Source of the DNA: Rhodobacterales bacterium HKCCE3408
GTDB lineage: Bacteria; Pseudomonadota; Alphaproteobacteria; Rhodobacterales; Rhodobacteraceae
Length of the DNA stretch: 64,000 nt
Assembly (NCBI GenBank): GCA_015689705.1
Contig: WVSN01000003.1
Location: forward strand, 124,001-188,000
Reading direction: 5' to 3'
Shown here: positions 33,316-41,754 of the stretch, one piece after another
Layout of the letters: each line of letters opens with the position of its first letter
How positions within the stretch are numbered: position 1 is the first letter of the stretch
Made by a program: the position numbers and the translations under genes
Notes under the pieces: model-generated
Databases searched by the model: none
What the model was told of the DNA's origin: nothing
The model's input: the letters and a program-made list of their open reading frames with translations, nothing else

Positions 33316-33831
33316 TCAGCTTATCCTGTCGCGGGCGGCCTCCAGCTCAGTAAGCACCCCGTCTAAGATCTCGCCATTTTGCCCCATACGTTCGACAGCG
33401 AATTTCAAAGTGTCGAGCGAAATGCTGAAGTTGTATTCTGTCTCTTCCTCAGCTTCCATGGCGAACATGGCGTTGATCTCTTCGATCGCCAACACTGCAT
33501 TGAGAACGCTGCGAGACAGCACCGGTCCAAGTAAACCGATTTCTGTGGAAACGGCGTCGAAGTGCCTGAGCAGCATCCGAGGGACAACTACTTGGTCGGT
33601 AACTTTGTCTGCGAAGTCTGATATGCGCTTGAAACTCGAGCGATAGATCGCAATTTCCGCCTCTACTGCTGTAATGACTGCAAGTCGCCGATGCTGCATT
33701 GCGTCGACACGCGCGCGCCGTTCGATGCGCGCGTTAACGTTGAGCGTGATTATCACGCCCGCAAATCCAAACAACCCAACGATGAGTGATTGGAAGTCTC
33801 GAACGAAATCGAGCCATGATGTTATCTGCAT
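33316..33831 (-). CDS. Hypothetical single-pass membrane protein
   Basis: A 171-residue protein with one membrane helix near residues 12-32 (SLIVGLFGFAGVIITLNV), followed by a basic stop-transfer segment (ARIERRARVDAM) and a long helical, partly acidic cytoplasmic region. ATG at 33831 places the helix close to the N-terminus; a frame extension to 33867 exists. No family is recognised. The layout, one anchor plus a coiled cytoplasmic part, resembles that of the gene at 35113-35610. A 193-bp gap with no gene separates it from the next gene downstream. Confidence 0.65.
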   Translation of the reverse strand: MQITSWLDFVRDFQSLIVGLFGFAGVIITLNVNARIERRARVDAMQHRRLAVITAVEAEIAIYRSSFKRISDFADKVTDQVVVPRMLLRHFDAVSTEIGLLGPVLSRSVLNAVLAIEEINAMFAMEAEEETEYNFSISLDTLKFAVERMGQNGEILDGVLTELEAARDRIS

Positions 33832-33930
33832 TTGATGATCTATCCGGACTAGCTTCCCGCAAAACAATCTGCTCGCAGTCCCTCCAGCGGATTGTTCGAT
33901 TTGTGCTGGGTATTACTGTACGAATTGATC

Positions 33931-34425
33931 CTAGTAGAGAGTATTCGGATTTGCATCGAGAGGTGGTTCCTCCCGGAACCTGAAAAGGTGTGTGCGGTCC
34001 TTTTGGCAAGTCTTGTAGTACGCGTCGCCCGTTATGAAATTTATCGTCTTTTCGTTCCGTAGGCAGACAGGGCAAACGTAGTGTTCGGGCTCGCCTTTGG
34101 CCGCGTCGGCCCGCAATCTGTAAACCATGTCACCGAGCGGTGTCTGGACGAGTTCATAACGCGACCTTTCGAGTTCGAATTCTTCAAGTTGCCGCACTTC
34201 TTGTCGGAGCACTACCATCGCGTCGCTTAGCTGAGCGTTCATTAGGTTCGCTGCCGTTAGTTGCGCTGCGAGCTCACTAACCACTCGTTCTAGTTCAGAG
34301 GCTTCCGGAGGTTTGCCCTTTCGCAGCATACCCTGGATTTTCTGTATCGTTTCGGTCGCTTTGCCGGTCGCGTTCACCGCCGTTGAAGCGAGGCCTACGA
34401 CCTCCGAGATGCTGGTTAGGTCCAT
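33931..34425 (-). CDS. Coiled-coil protein with C-terminal zinc ribbon
   Basis: A 164-residue protein: residues 40-90 form a coiled coil, then RYELVQTPLGDMVYRLR and a zinc-ribbon-like end with C118-x-x-C121 and C140. This matches a recurrent accessory-genome pattern in which an ERYEL-x-x-x-x-x-G-x-x-V-Y-x-L segment precedes a CP-x-C zinc ribbon. The fourth ligand is not obvious (H146 is possible). The biochemical role of such proteins is unknown; they are frequent on mobile elements. Confidence 0.65.
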   Translation of the reverse strand: MDLTSISEVVGLASTAVNATGKATETIQKIQGMLRKGKPPEASELERVVSELAAQLTAANLMNAQLSDAMVVLRQEVRQLEEFELERSRYELVQTPLGDMVYRLRADAAKGEPEHYVCPVCLRNEKTINFITGDAYYKTCQKDRTHLFRFREEPPLDANPNTLY

Positions 34426-34435
34426 ACTAGCTCCG

Positions 34436-34816
34436 CTATCTGCAAGTGCCCCAGTAAGCGATGCTGCCAGCTATGGCGAGCAGCGGCTTGTCAGATCCGT
34501 CGACATACTCAAGAACTTCGTGATAGACGACATTCCCGCCACCGCCGGTATCGGCGATGACCTTGAACGCCCAATCCTCTGATCCGCGGTTCAATAAAGT
34601 CACGTCGCTTATGCCGCTGTTGCCGATGACCGGATGGATAACTAGCCCCGTGTCGCGATCGATTGCTACCGAGGTTTCCATCGCCTCATCACCAAGCCAT
34701 GCTATGGAGTCGATGGCCGTGAAAAATCCCTCAATCTCACAGATGTACGAGTAGGGACCCGCATCCGACGCGCATGGAACTGTGACGATCAGCGCACAAG
34801 CCGGCAAAGCTCTCAT
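34436..34816 (-). CDS. Hypothetical secreted protein
   Basis: A 126-residue protein with a signal peptide (MRALPACALIVTVPCASDAG) and a strand-rich mature part containing two cysteines, one early (YSYICEIEG) and one near the end (YWGTCR), which could form a disulfide in the periplasm. The ATG overlaps the stop of the upstream gene (TGATG), so the two secreted proteins are coupled. No family is recognised. Confidence 0.65.
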   Translation of the reverse strand: MRALPACALIVTVPCASDAGPYSYICEIEGFFTAIDSIAWLGDEAMETSVAIDRDTGLVIHPVIGNSGISDVTLLNRGSEDWAFKVIADTGGGGNVVYHEVLEYVDGSDKPLLAIAGSIAYWGTCR

Positions 34817-35085
34817 CACTGATCCCACTGCGCGCGAAAGCGTCCCGGCTCACACCAATAGCGAACAGTTACCCCAGGTTGATTTTGGAACAAATGCGCT
34901 GCGATCTGGCAGTTCTCGGCGTTGTATCTCTCCCCGTCATCGGCATCGAAAGTCGCCACATGGACCCGCATCGTTTGGTCCAAAACCGAGTTGCGATAGA
35001 GGGTGGATACGTCGCGCTCAGCGCTTTGTGCCAACAAAACCGTTGGGGTGAACGTTGCAGCGACGATCCAAGCCAAAATCCGCAT
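34816..35085 (-). CDS. Hypothetical small secreted protein
   Basis: An 89-residue protein with a signal peptide (MRILAWIVAATFTPTVLLAQ) and a mature part of about 70 residues with two cysteines (NCQIAAHLFQ and YWCEPGRF). That segment, followed by a Gln/Pro-rich stretch and YWCEPG, looks like small periplasmic proteins found in Rhodobacterales, but I cannot assign a family. It is coupled to the next secreted-protein gene by a TGATG overlap. Confidence 0.65.
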   Translation of the reverse strand: MRILAWIVAATFTPTVLLAQSAERDVSTLYRNSVLDQTMRVHVATFDADDGERYNAENCQIAAHLFQNQPGVTVRYWCEPGRFRAQWDQ

Positions 35086-35112
35086 TCACATCCCTCGAGT
35101 GACTTACCTCGC

Positions 35113-35610
35113 TCAACGCTGATGTTCAGCCATCATTTCGTCAACCCGGCGTTCGTGATCATTGACACCTTGGACCACCAAATCGACGGTGCGGTCCAAA
35201 AAATCGACGTTCACTATCCACTTTTCCAGCCGGTCACCGGAAAGGGAGTCGAGGCTTTCGAGGTCCTCTACAAACTTGTGAAATTTTCTTAGCGCCTCGT
35301 CGTGTTCGCGCTTTAGTTCGGCCACGGCCAGTTTCTCTACTTCGTGGGCGCCTGAGCGGAGAAGTCCGCGAAAATTCATCATTGCGGCCCATTTCGCTGG
35401 TAGCGCGTCGATACGTTGGTCGAGTTTTTCGAATTTGAAGGCGACCTTAGACATGGTGAGCTTAACGCCCCTGCGTCGATCGCGTGCGTCCACTTCGTCT
35501 GACCGCTCTTGGCTACGATTGGCGACGCGATAACTGAGCCCGGCCACAACAAGAGATAACGCCGAGATAATCAACGAGGCAACCCAAGCCCAGTTTTCCA
35601 GCGTGCTCAC
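35113..35610 (-). CDS. Single-pass membrane coiled-coil protein
   Basis: A 165-residue protein with an N-terminal membrane helix (WVASLIISALSLVVAGLSY, about residues 9-27), a basic stretch and a long helical region rich in charged residues up to the C-terminus. The start is GTG at 35610. It is the first gene of the minus-strand block and lies about 100 bp inside the right attachment repeat, so the block's promoter should be between 35611 and 35713. No family is recognised. Confidence 0.65.
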   Translation of the reverse strand: MSTLENWAWVASLIISALSLVVAGLSYRVANRSQERSDEVDARDRRRGVKLTMSKVAFKFEKLDQRIDALPAKWAAMMNFRGLLRSGAHEVEKLAVAELKREHDEALRKFHKFVEDLESLDSLSGDRLEKWIVNVDFLDRTVDLVVQGVNDHERRVDEMMAEHQR

Positions 35611-35627
35611 GAGAATTCACTCCCGGA

Positions 35628-35650
35628 TTGTTACCCCTATCGTTACCCCC
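35628..35650. promoter_or_regulatory. Attachment-site arm repeats, right
   Basis: Two copies of GTTACCCC, starting at 35630 and 35642, mirror the GTTACCC pair at 25346-25364 near the other end, in the same orientation. The shared motif inside both ends suggests integrase arm-binding sites. Overlap with the promoter of the minus-strand block is possible. Confidence 0.6.
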
Positions 35651-35713
35651 GCGGCAGAAGAACGAGAGCGCGCCCGCGCTGCTCACGACATGATGTTGGT
35701 TTTGCGGGAATTT

Positions 35714-35763
35714 TTGGCTCCGGCGGTAGGGATCGAACCTACGACCAATTGATTAACAGTCAA
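35714..35763. repeat. Right att repeat (within tRNA-Asn)
   Basis: The 50-bp sequence identical to 25167-25216. Here it forms the 3' half of the intact tRNA-Asn, so integration rebuilt a functional tRNA from element-borne sequence. Confidence 0.93.
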
Positions 35764-35789
35764 CTGCTCTACCGCTGAGCTACGCCGGA
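35715..35789 (-). tRNA. tRNA-Asn(GTT), integration target
   Basis: On the minus strand the sequence has acceptor stem TCCGGCG/CGCCGGA, a D arm, an anticodon stem TTGAC with loop carrying GTT, a T arm with GGTTCGATCC, discriminator G and an encoded CCA. The 5' half is host sequence and the 3' half is the att repeat. The promoter side (above 35790) is undisturbed. Confidence 0.95.
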
Positions 35790-35854
35790 ACTGGCAGGGC
35801 GTATAGCAAGCGTTCCCCGGGCCGTCCAGAGGGGCGGGGCCGAAAATCCGGGGC

Positions 35855-36730
35855 TCATCCCGCGGTCAGCCGGAAGGTCGCGTCGGGGGCGATTTCGGGT
35901 TCTGCCGTGACCAGATTTCTGCCTGCAAGATCAATCAGATGCGCGAGGACATTGCGTTCGGCCATGGGCAGGAGGCGGGCATCGACATCAGTGTAGATGC
36001 GCGCCGTCAGCGAGCGCGGATCGGCGGGGCCATGCGCCAGCGCTTGCGTGATCGCGGCCTCGCGCCCGCGGCGATGCGTGGCGAGCTCGGCGATCCGTGC
36101 AGCCGGATCGGCGACCGGGTCGCCGTGGCCCGGGTAATGGACCCGGTCCTCACGGCCGGCCAGCCGGTCGAGCGAGGCGAAGAACGCGGTCATGTCGCCG
36201 TCGGGCGGCGAGACGACCGACGTGGCCCATCCCATCACCAGATCGCCGGAGAACAGCGCCCCGTTCCAGGCGAAGCTCAGGTGGTTGGCCATATGGCCCG
36301 GCGTGTGCAGCGCTTCGATCGTCCAGCCGTCGCCGCCGATGATCTCCCTATCGGCAAGCTGCCGGTCGGGCGTGAAATCGGGATCGACCCCTTCGCCGCC
36401 GCCGAGCGCACCGGTCGTTGCAAGGGCCTGCATCACCGGGCGCCGGCCCCAGTCCGACGGGCCGGCGGCGAGGATCGGCGCGCCTGTCGCGTCGGCCAGC
36501 GGACGGGCGAGCGGCGAATGGTCGAGATGGGAATGCGTGACGAGGATGGCCGTGATCCGCTGTCCCGGGCCAAGGGCGCCGAGAATCGCGGACAGGTGCG
36601 CGTTGTCGGCCGGCCCGGGGTCGATCACCGCGATCTCGGTCTCGCCCACGATGTAGGTATTCGTGCCGCGATGGGTCATCGGCGAGGGGTTGGGCGCGGT
36701 CAGGCACCGCAGGCCGGGTTCGAGCTGCAT
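35855..36730 (-). CDS. MBL-fold metallo-hydrolase (LACTB2-like)
   Basis: A 291-residue metallo-beta-lactamase-fold protein. The metal site is visible as THSHLDHS, HTPGH, SGD and YPGHGD. The N-terminal NPSPMTHRGTNTYIVG and the C-terminal winged-helix-like tail are typical of the LACTB2 group, which includes endoribonucleases and thioester hydrolases. The ATG at 36730 gives the standard N-terminus. It is divergent from the histidine kinase gene, 46 bp apart. Confidence 0.88.
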   Translation of the reverse strand: MQLEPGLRCLTAPNPSPMTHRGTNTYIVGETEIAVIDPGPADNAHLSAILGALGPGQRITAILVTHSHLDHSPLARPLADATGAPILAAGPSDWGRRPVMQALATTGALGGGEGVDPDFTPDRQLADREIIGGDGWTIEALHTPGHMANHLSFAWNGALFSGDLVMGWATSVVSPPDGDMTAFFASLDRLAGREDRVHYPGHGDPVADPAARIAELATHRRGREAAITQALAHGPADPRSLTARIYTDVDARLLPMAERNVLAHLIDLAGRNLVTAEPEIAPDATFRLTAG

Positions 36731-36776
36731 CACGCATCCACTTGTCCTGCGCCCGTGGCGCCGGTTTAGATGACCC

Positions 36777-38093
36777 ATGGCATTCGGCTGGATCAAGCAC
36801 GCTCTGCCGCGGGGGCTGTACGGCCGGGCCGCGCTGATCCTCGTCGTGCCGGTGGTCGGGCTGCAGCTCGTGGTCTCGGCGGCCTTTCTCCAGCGGCACT
36901 TCGAAGGCGTGACCGAGCAGATGACGCGGTCGATCGCGCTCGACCTGACGCTTCTGCACGACCGGCTGGAGGAGGGCGGTATCCCGGCCGCGCAGCCGAT
37001 CGCCGGACCGCTCGAATTCGACCTCGCGCCCGGAACGCAGCCAGACTGGACAGCGACGCAGGACAGCCGGCGACTGTTCTACGACCTCTCGGGACGGGTG
37101 GTCATGCGGACACTTCGGGAAATGGTGCCCGGCGTGACCTGGATCGACATCTACGAGAACGACCGGGTGGTGAAGTTCAATCTCGCGCTCGGATCAGGCG
37201 ACAGCGTCGATGTGACGTTCAGCCGGCGCCGGGTCTCGGCCTCGAATCCGCACCAGCTCCTGGTGCTGATGGTCGCCTCGGGCATGCTGATGACGGCAAT
37301 TGCCTACATCTTTCTGCGCAATCAGTTGCGGCCGATCCGGCGCCTCGCGCGGGCGGCCGAAGCGTTCGGCAAGGGCCAGCGGGTCGAGTACCGGCCGCGG
37401 GGTGCGCTGGAGGTCCGGGCGGCGGGCCGGGCGTTCCTCGACATGCGCAGCCGGATCGAACAGCAGATGCGCGAGCGGACGATGATGCTGTCCGGGGTCA
37501 GCCATGACCTGCGTACGCCGCTCACCCGGATGCGGCTGGCGCTGTCGATGGCCGAGGGCGAAGAAGCGGAGGCGCTGGAACGCGACGTGGAGGAGATGGA
37601 GGGCCTCATCGGGACCTTCCTGGATTTCGCGCGCGGCGAGGCGCTGGACGACCCGGTGCCGTCCGATCCGGTCGAGATCGCGACGCGTGCGGTCGAGAAC
37701 GCCCGGCGCGCCGGCGGCGAGGTTGAGCTGGTGGCGGACGCGCAAGGCCAGATCGTCCCGCTTCGGCCCGCAGCCGTCGGCCGGGCGCTTGCCAACCTTC
37801 TGTCGAACGCGCTGCGGTATGGCAGCCGGGCGCGGGTGTCGGTGCATGTTCTGGAACGCGCCGTGCGCTTCACGGTCGAGGATGACGGTCCCGGCATCCC
37901 GGCGTCGGAGCGTGCCCGGGCGCTGGAGCCGTTCAGCCGGCTGGATGACGCGCGCAACCAGGATCGCGGTCTGGGCGTCGGCCTGGGGCTGGCCATCGCG
38001 AGCGACGTGGCGCGCGGGCATGGCGGCACGCTGCGGCTGTCGGACAGCGCGGATCTGGGCGGATTGCGCGCCGATCTGGTGATCGCGCGTTAG
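36777..38093 (+). CDS. EnvZ-like sensor histidine kinase
   Basis: A 438-residue inner-membrane kinase: TM1 near residues 18-37, a periplasmic domain, TM2 near 161-180, HAMP, a dimerisation domain with phospho-acceptor H243 (SGVSHDLRTPL) and an ATPase domain with LLSNALRYG (N box), DDGPGIP (G1) and GVGLGLAI (G2). The length and layout match EnvZ-type osmosensors. The partner response regulator is not in the window, which is unusual for this type. Confidence 0.9.
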   Translation: MAFGWIKHALPRGLYGRAALILVVPVVGLQLVVSAAFLQRHFEGVTEQMTRSIALDLTLLHDRLEEGGIPAAQPIAGPLEFDLAPGTQPDWTATQDSRRLFYDLSGRVVMRTLREMVPGVTWIDIYENDRVVKFNLALGSGDSVDVTFSRRRVSASNPHQLLVLMVASGMLMTAIAYIFLRNQLRPIRRLARAAEAFGKGQRVEYRPRGALEVRAAGRAFLDMRSRIEQQMRERTMMLSGVSHDLRTPLTRMRLALSMAEGEEAEALERDVEEMEGLIGTFLDFARGEALDDPVPSDPVEIATRAVENARRAGGEVELVADAQGQIVPLRPAAVGRALANLLSNALRYGSRARVSVHVLERAVRFTVEDDGPGIPASERARALEPFSRLDDARNQDRGLGVGLGLAIASDVARGHGGTLRLSDSADLGGLRADLVIAR

Positions 38094-38118
38094 ACGCGGC
38101 GGGAGTGTCTGAAAGAGA

Positions 38119-38195
38119 TGGTAGGCCCGGCAGGACTCGAACCTGCAACCAAAGCGTTATGAGCGCTCTGCTCTAACCAATTGAGCTACAGGCCC
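38119..38195 (-). tRNA. tRNA with anticodon CAT, probably tRNA-Ile2
   Basis: On the minus strand: acceptor stem GGGCCTG/CGGGCCT with a G-U first pair, D arm GCTCAATTGGTTAGAGC, anticodon loop CTCATAA, T arm GCAGGTTCGAGTCCTGC, discriminator A and an encoded CCA. Anticodon CAT fits elongator Met or lysidine-modified Ile2. The GCGCTCATAACGC arm and the following TTTGG resemble Ile2 more than Met; the isotype is not certain. Confidence 0.85.
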
Positions 38196-38301
38196 CGGTG
38201 CCGAAGTGCCTACCAGACCGGCGCGACGGGTCAAGCGCGTCGTTGCGGGGGGCGGGGGGATGCGCTATCGCCGGGCCGGAACCGGGACTGGCGGGGCAGG
38301 C

Positions 38302-39357
38302 ATGAGCGAGCGGAAGAACGGGGTCACCTACGCCGAGGCGGGCGTCGACATCGACGCGGGCAACGCGCTGGTCGAACGCATCAAGCCCGCGGCGAAGCGG
38401 ACGGCGCGGCCCGGCACGATGTCGGGCCTTGGCGGGTTCGGGGCGCTGTTCGACCTGAAAGCCGCGGGCTACACCGACCCGATCCTTGTCGCCGCCACGG
38501 ACGGGGTCGGCACCAAGCTGCGGATCGCGATCGATACCGGCAATCTGTCGACGATCGGCCAGGACCTCGTTGCGATGTGCGTCAACGATCTGGTCTGCCA
38601 GGGCGCGGAGCCTCTGTTCTTCCTTGACTATTTCGCGACCGGAAAGCTCGATGTCGACCGCGGCGCGGCCATTGTCGAGGGGATCGCAAAAGGCTGCGAA
38701 CTGGCCGGATGCGCATTGATCGGTGGCGAGACTGCCGAGATGCCCGGCATGTACGAAGGCGAGGATTTCGACCTCGCCGGCTTCGCCGTCGGCGCGATGG
38801 AGCGCGGGTCTGACCTGCCGTCCCGCGTGACCGAGGGGGACGTGCTCCTCGGGCTGCCCTCTGCCGGCGTGCATTCCAACGGCTATTCGCTGGTCCGGCG
38901 GTTGGTCGAACGGGCCGGGCTCGGCTGGTCCGATCGCGCGCCGTGGTCCGCTGACGGTCTCAGCGTGGCCGACAGCCTGCTGACCCCGACCGTGATCTAC
39001 GTCCCCGACGCGCTGCGGGCGATCCGCGCCGGCGGGGTCCACGCGCTGGCCCATATCACCGGCGGCGGCCTGACCGAGAACCTGCCGCGGGTCCTGCCAG
39101 ACGGGCTCGGGGCCGACATCGACCTCAACACTTTCCCGGTACCCCCGGAATTTCTCTGGATCGCCGAGAGCGCCGGCATCGCCGATGCAGAGATGCTGCG
39201 CACGTTCAATTGCGGGATCGGCATGGTCCTCGTGGTCGCGGCTGACAGGTGGGAGGCGCTGGCGGAAGCGTCCGGACTGGCGGTCCGGAAGATCGGCACG
39301 GTCACGGCCGGACAGGGCGTTCGCTATTCCGGACGGTTCGGAGGCCACGCCGCGTGA
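38302..39357 (+). CDS. purM: Phosphoribosylformylglycinamidine cyclo-ligase
   Basis: A 351-residue AIR synthetase for the fifth step of purine synthesis. Typical segments are [58 protein letters not shown] and [13 protein letters not shown]. The ATG at 38302 matches the family N-terminus (YAEAGVDI); the longer frame has no similarity. It shares GTGA with purN, so the two are coupled. Confidence 0.96.
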   Translation: MSERKNGVTYAEAGVDIDAGNALVERIKPAAKRTARPGTMSGLGGFGALFDLKAAGYTDPILVAATDGVGTKLRIAIDTGNLSTIGQDLVAMCVNDLVCQGAEPLFFLDYFATGKLDVDRGAAIVEGIAKGCELAGCALIGGETAEMPGMYEGEDFDLAGFAVGAMERGSDLPSRVTEGDVLLGLPSAGVHSNGYSLVRRLVERAGLGWSDRAPWSADGLSVADSLLTPTVIYVPDALRAIRAGGVHALAHITGGGLTENLPRVLPDGLGADIDLNTFPVPPEFLWIAESAGIADAEMLRTFNCGIGMVLVVAADRWEALAEASGLAVRKIGTVTAGQGVRYSGRFGGHAA

Positions 39358-39947
39358 CCAGACGCGTCGCCGTGCTGATTTCGGGCGGCGGCTCGAACAT
39401 GGTCGCGCTGGCCCGGTCGATGACCGGAGACCACCCGGCGCGTCCGGTTCTCGTCCTGTCGAACAAAGCCGACTCGGCCGGTCTGACGCGCGCCGCCGAG
39501 ATGGGGATCGAGACGGCCGTGGTCGATCACCGTCCGTTCGATGGCGACCGCTCGGCCTTCGAGGCCGTTCTGCACGACCGGATCGCAGCGGCCGAGCCAG
39601 ATATCCTGTGCCTTGCCGGGTTCATGCGCGTCCTGACCGCCGGTTTCGTCGAACGCTGGCAGGGCCGGATGCTCAACATCCACCCGTCGCTTCTGCCGAA
39701 ATATCGCGGTCTCCACACCCATGCCCGCGCGCTCGCGGCCGGGGATGCGGAGCATGGATGCACGGTCCATGAAGTGACCCCGGCGCTCGATGACGGGCCG
39801 ATCCTCGGGCAGGCGCGGCTTTCGATCGATCCGGCCGACACGCCCGATACGCTCGCAGCGCGGGTGCTGGAACTCGAGCACCAGCTCTATCCGGCCGTTC
39901 TGCGCCGCTTCGCGGCCGGCGACCGGCGCGTGATCCTGATGCCCTAG
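39354..39947 (+). CDS. purN: Phosphoribosylglycinamide formyltransferase
   Basis: A 197-residue GAR transformylase (third step of purine synthesis) using 10-formyl-THF. Motifs: ISGGGSNM near the start, [28 protein letters not shown] with the catalytic histidine, and [16 protein letters not shown] with the catalytic aspartate. The start is the GTG inside the GTGA overlap with purM. The family-typical length supports this start. Confidence 0.95.
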   Translation: MTRRVAVLISGGGSNMVALARSMTGDHPARPVLVLSNKADSAGLTRAAEMGIETAVVDHRPFDGDRSAFEAVLHDRIAAAEPDILCLAGFMRVLTAGFVERWQGRMLNIHPSLLPKYRGLHTHARALAAGDAEHGCTVHEVTPALDDGPILGQARLSIDPADTPDTLAARVLELEHQLYPAVLRRFAAGDRRVILMP

Positions 39948-40043
39948 TCCGGGCCCGACCGCGCTGCCCGCCTTGACTCTCCGGGTGCTCATGAGTGCAG
40001 TAGCGCGAAAGAATATCATAATTAGAGATTCCAAGCGTTCTCC

Positions 40044-41204
40044 TTGACCGACATCCTGACCACAACCGAGGCGCTGAAAGCCTTCTGCGACCGCGCCGCC
40101 TCTCAGCCCTATGTGACCGTCGATACCGAGTTCCTGCGCGAGCGGACCTATTTCGCGCAGCTCTGCCTCGTTCAGCTCGCCATTCCGGGCGAGGGTGACG
40201 AAGGCGCGGTGCTCGTCGATCCTCTCGCGTCCGGCCTGTCGCTCGAGCCGCTCTACGAGCTCTTCCGCAACCAGAACGTCGTGAAGGTGTTCCACGCCGC
40301 CCGGCAGGATCTGGAAATCTTCTATGTCGAAGGTGGGCTGGTGCCCGCACCGCTGTTCGATACGCAGGTCGCGGCGATGGTCTGCGGTTACGGCGATCAG
40401 GTCGGCTACGAGACGCTGGTGCGGCGGATCGCGAAGGCCGGCCTCGACAAGTCCTCACGCTTCACCGACTGGTCGCGCCGGCCGCTGACGAAGGCGCAGC
40501 AGACCTATGCGATCGCCGATGTCACGCATCTGCGGCAGATCTACGAACATCTGAACGAGGAGCTGACGCGCACTGGCCGGGTCGGTTGGGTCGAGGAGGA
40601 GCTGAGTGCGCTCACCGACGCGTCGAACTACGTGGTCGATCCAGAAGAGGCGTGGCGGCGGCTCAAGATCCGGGGCAATTCCGGCAAGTTCCTCGCCGTG
40701 GTCAAGGAACTCGCCGCTTTCCGCGAGCGCCTGGCGCAGGAACGGAACGTGCCACGGACGCGGATCATCAAGGACGACGCGCTGCTCGAAGTCGCATCCA
40801 TGAAGCCCCGCCGGGTCGAGGATCTGGGCCAGTCGCGGCTGGTTCAGCGCGACGCGCGCAAGGGCGACCTGGCCGACGGGCTGATCGCGGCGGTGGAGCG
40901 TGGCCTGGCGACGCCGCCCGAGCAATATCCGCACCTGCCGAAGGGCCGGGACCGGTCGGCGATGAACCCTGCGCTCGCCGATCTGATGCGCGTGCTTTTG
41001 AAGGCCAAGGCCGAAGAATCGGGCGTCGCGCAGAAACTGATCGCGTCGGCCTCGGATCTTGACGACATCGCCGCAGGACATCTCGACGGGATGTGGTCGA
41101 AGGGCTGGCGGCACGAGGTCTTCGGCCGCGACGCGCTGCGCCTCTGCCGGGGCGAGATCGCGCTGGCCGCCAAGGGCCAGAAGGTCAAGATCGTCGAAGT
41201 CTGA
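40044..41204 (+). CDS. rnd: Ribonuclease D
   Basis: A 386-residue 3'-5' exoribonuclease for tRNA maturation. The DEDD residues lie in VTVDTEFLRERTY, HAARQDLEIF and YAIADVTHLRQIY; an HRDC domain follows in the C-terminal half (LKIRGNSGKFLAVVKELAAF). The start is TTG at 40044, since no in-frame ATG precedes the conserved N-terminus. An AT-rich stretch just upstream (40005-40030) could be its own promoter after purN. Confidence 0.93.
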   Translation: MTDILTTTEALKAFCDRAASQPYVTVDTEFLRERTYFAQLCLVQLAIPGEGDEGAVLVDPLASGLSLEPLYELFRNQNVVKVFHAARQDLEIFYVEGGLVPAPLFDTQVAAMVCGYGDQVGYETLVRRIAKAGLDKSSRFTDWSRRPLTKAQQTYAIADVTHLRQIYEHLNEELTRTGRVGWVEEELSALTDASNYVVDPEEAWRRLKIRGNSGKFLAVVKELAAFRERLAQERNVPRTRIIKDDALLEVASMKPRRVEDLGQSRLVQRDARKGDLADGLIAAVERGLATPPEQYPHLPKGRDRSAMNPALADLMRVLLKAKAEESGVAQKLIASASDLDDIAAGHLDGMWSKGWRHEVFGRDALRLCRGEIALAAKGQKVKIVEV

Positions 41205-41210
41205 GCCGCC

Positions 41211-41657
41211 CTAGCGGCTGGCCACCAGACGGTTTCGCGCGCCTTCCACCACGATCTGCCGGATCTGCGCGAGGTCCTGGTTCGACAGCGCGGTGCCCGC
41301 CAGCACTTCCCGCGACCGTTGAGAGCCCTGCCGCGTCTGGACCGGCGGCTCGAACACCCGGAACTCCAGGATCAGGATCCCGTCTTCCCGGCTGCGCTCG
41401 ACAAGGTCGGCCTCCCAGAAGCCCTGGCGCGGCGGCAGGCCGATGGCGGAGACCACGGCGCCGGTCGGCAGGCGTGTCAGGTCGAGGTCGATCACCTGAT
41501 CAATCAGGGGGCGGGGATCGGCAGGCTCGGCCTGCTGTTCGGCCACATCGATGCGTTCCTCGCGCGGGCCGCCGAACCAGTTGAACGGGTTCAGCCGGCT
41601 TTCGCACGCCGCCAGCACCAGAAATGCCGCAAAAAGAAGACCAGTCCGTATCGCCAT
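41211..41657 (-). CDS. Hypothetical lipoprotein
   Basis: A 148-residue lipoprotein with signal peptide and lipobox LAAC (MAIRTGLLFAAFLVLAACES). The mature part contains NPFNWFGG early, ADPRPLIDQVIDLDLTRLPTGAVVSAIGLPPRQGFWEADL and a basic C-terminus. Related alphaproteobacterial proteins share the motif G-x-x-x-x-A-x-G-x-x-P-x-Q-G-x-x-x-A-x-L, but no function is assigned. It converges on rnd (6 bp apart) and diverges from sufE. Confidence 0.75.
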   Translation of the reverse strand: MAIRTGLLFAAFLVLAACESRLNPFNWFGGPREERIDVAEQQAEPADPRPLIDQVIDLDLTRLPTGAVVSAIGLPPRQGFWEADLVERSREDGILILEFRVFEPPVQTRQGSQRSREVLAGTALSNQDLAQIRQIVVEGARNRLVASR

Positions 41658-41754
41658 CCGCCCCTCCGACCCCGGGTTGCCTCTGCCTAGCCTATTGGCC
41701 CCGCGTTGAAAAGCACGAGGGATGCGTCTAAGTCCCGAGCGTAAAGGAGATGCC

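Larger units (their letters stand above)
25167..35763. mobile_element. 10.5-kb satellite-like integrated element in tRNA-Asn
   Basis: The element is bounded by 50-bp perfect direct repeats made from the 3' half of tRNA-Asn(GTT). The period from left repeat to right repeat is 10,547 bp. Contents in order: lipoprotein, tyrosine integrase, AlpA-like regulator, split primase-polymerase/PriCT/helicase, iteron-like repeats, two small genes, HK97-type prohead protease and capsid protein, then six minus-strand genes of unknown function. No portal, terminase, head-tail or tail gene is recognisable. This fits a capsid-forming phage satellite; a shrunken prophage is the alternative. All recognisable genes are intact and overlaps are preserved, which argues against advanced decay. 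Confidence 0.8.

Noticed and set aside
25167-35763. Integrative conjugative element or classical defence island
   Set aside because: There is no relaxase, coupling protein or type IV secretion gene, and no recognisable restriction, CRISPR, toxin-antitoxin or Abi gene. Phage-type replication and capsid genes fit a satellite better.
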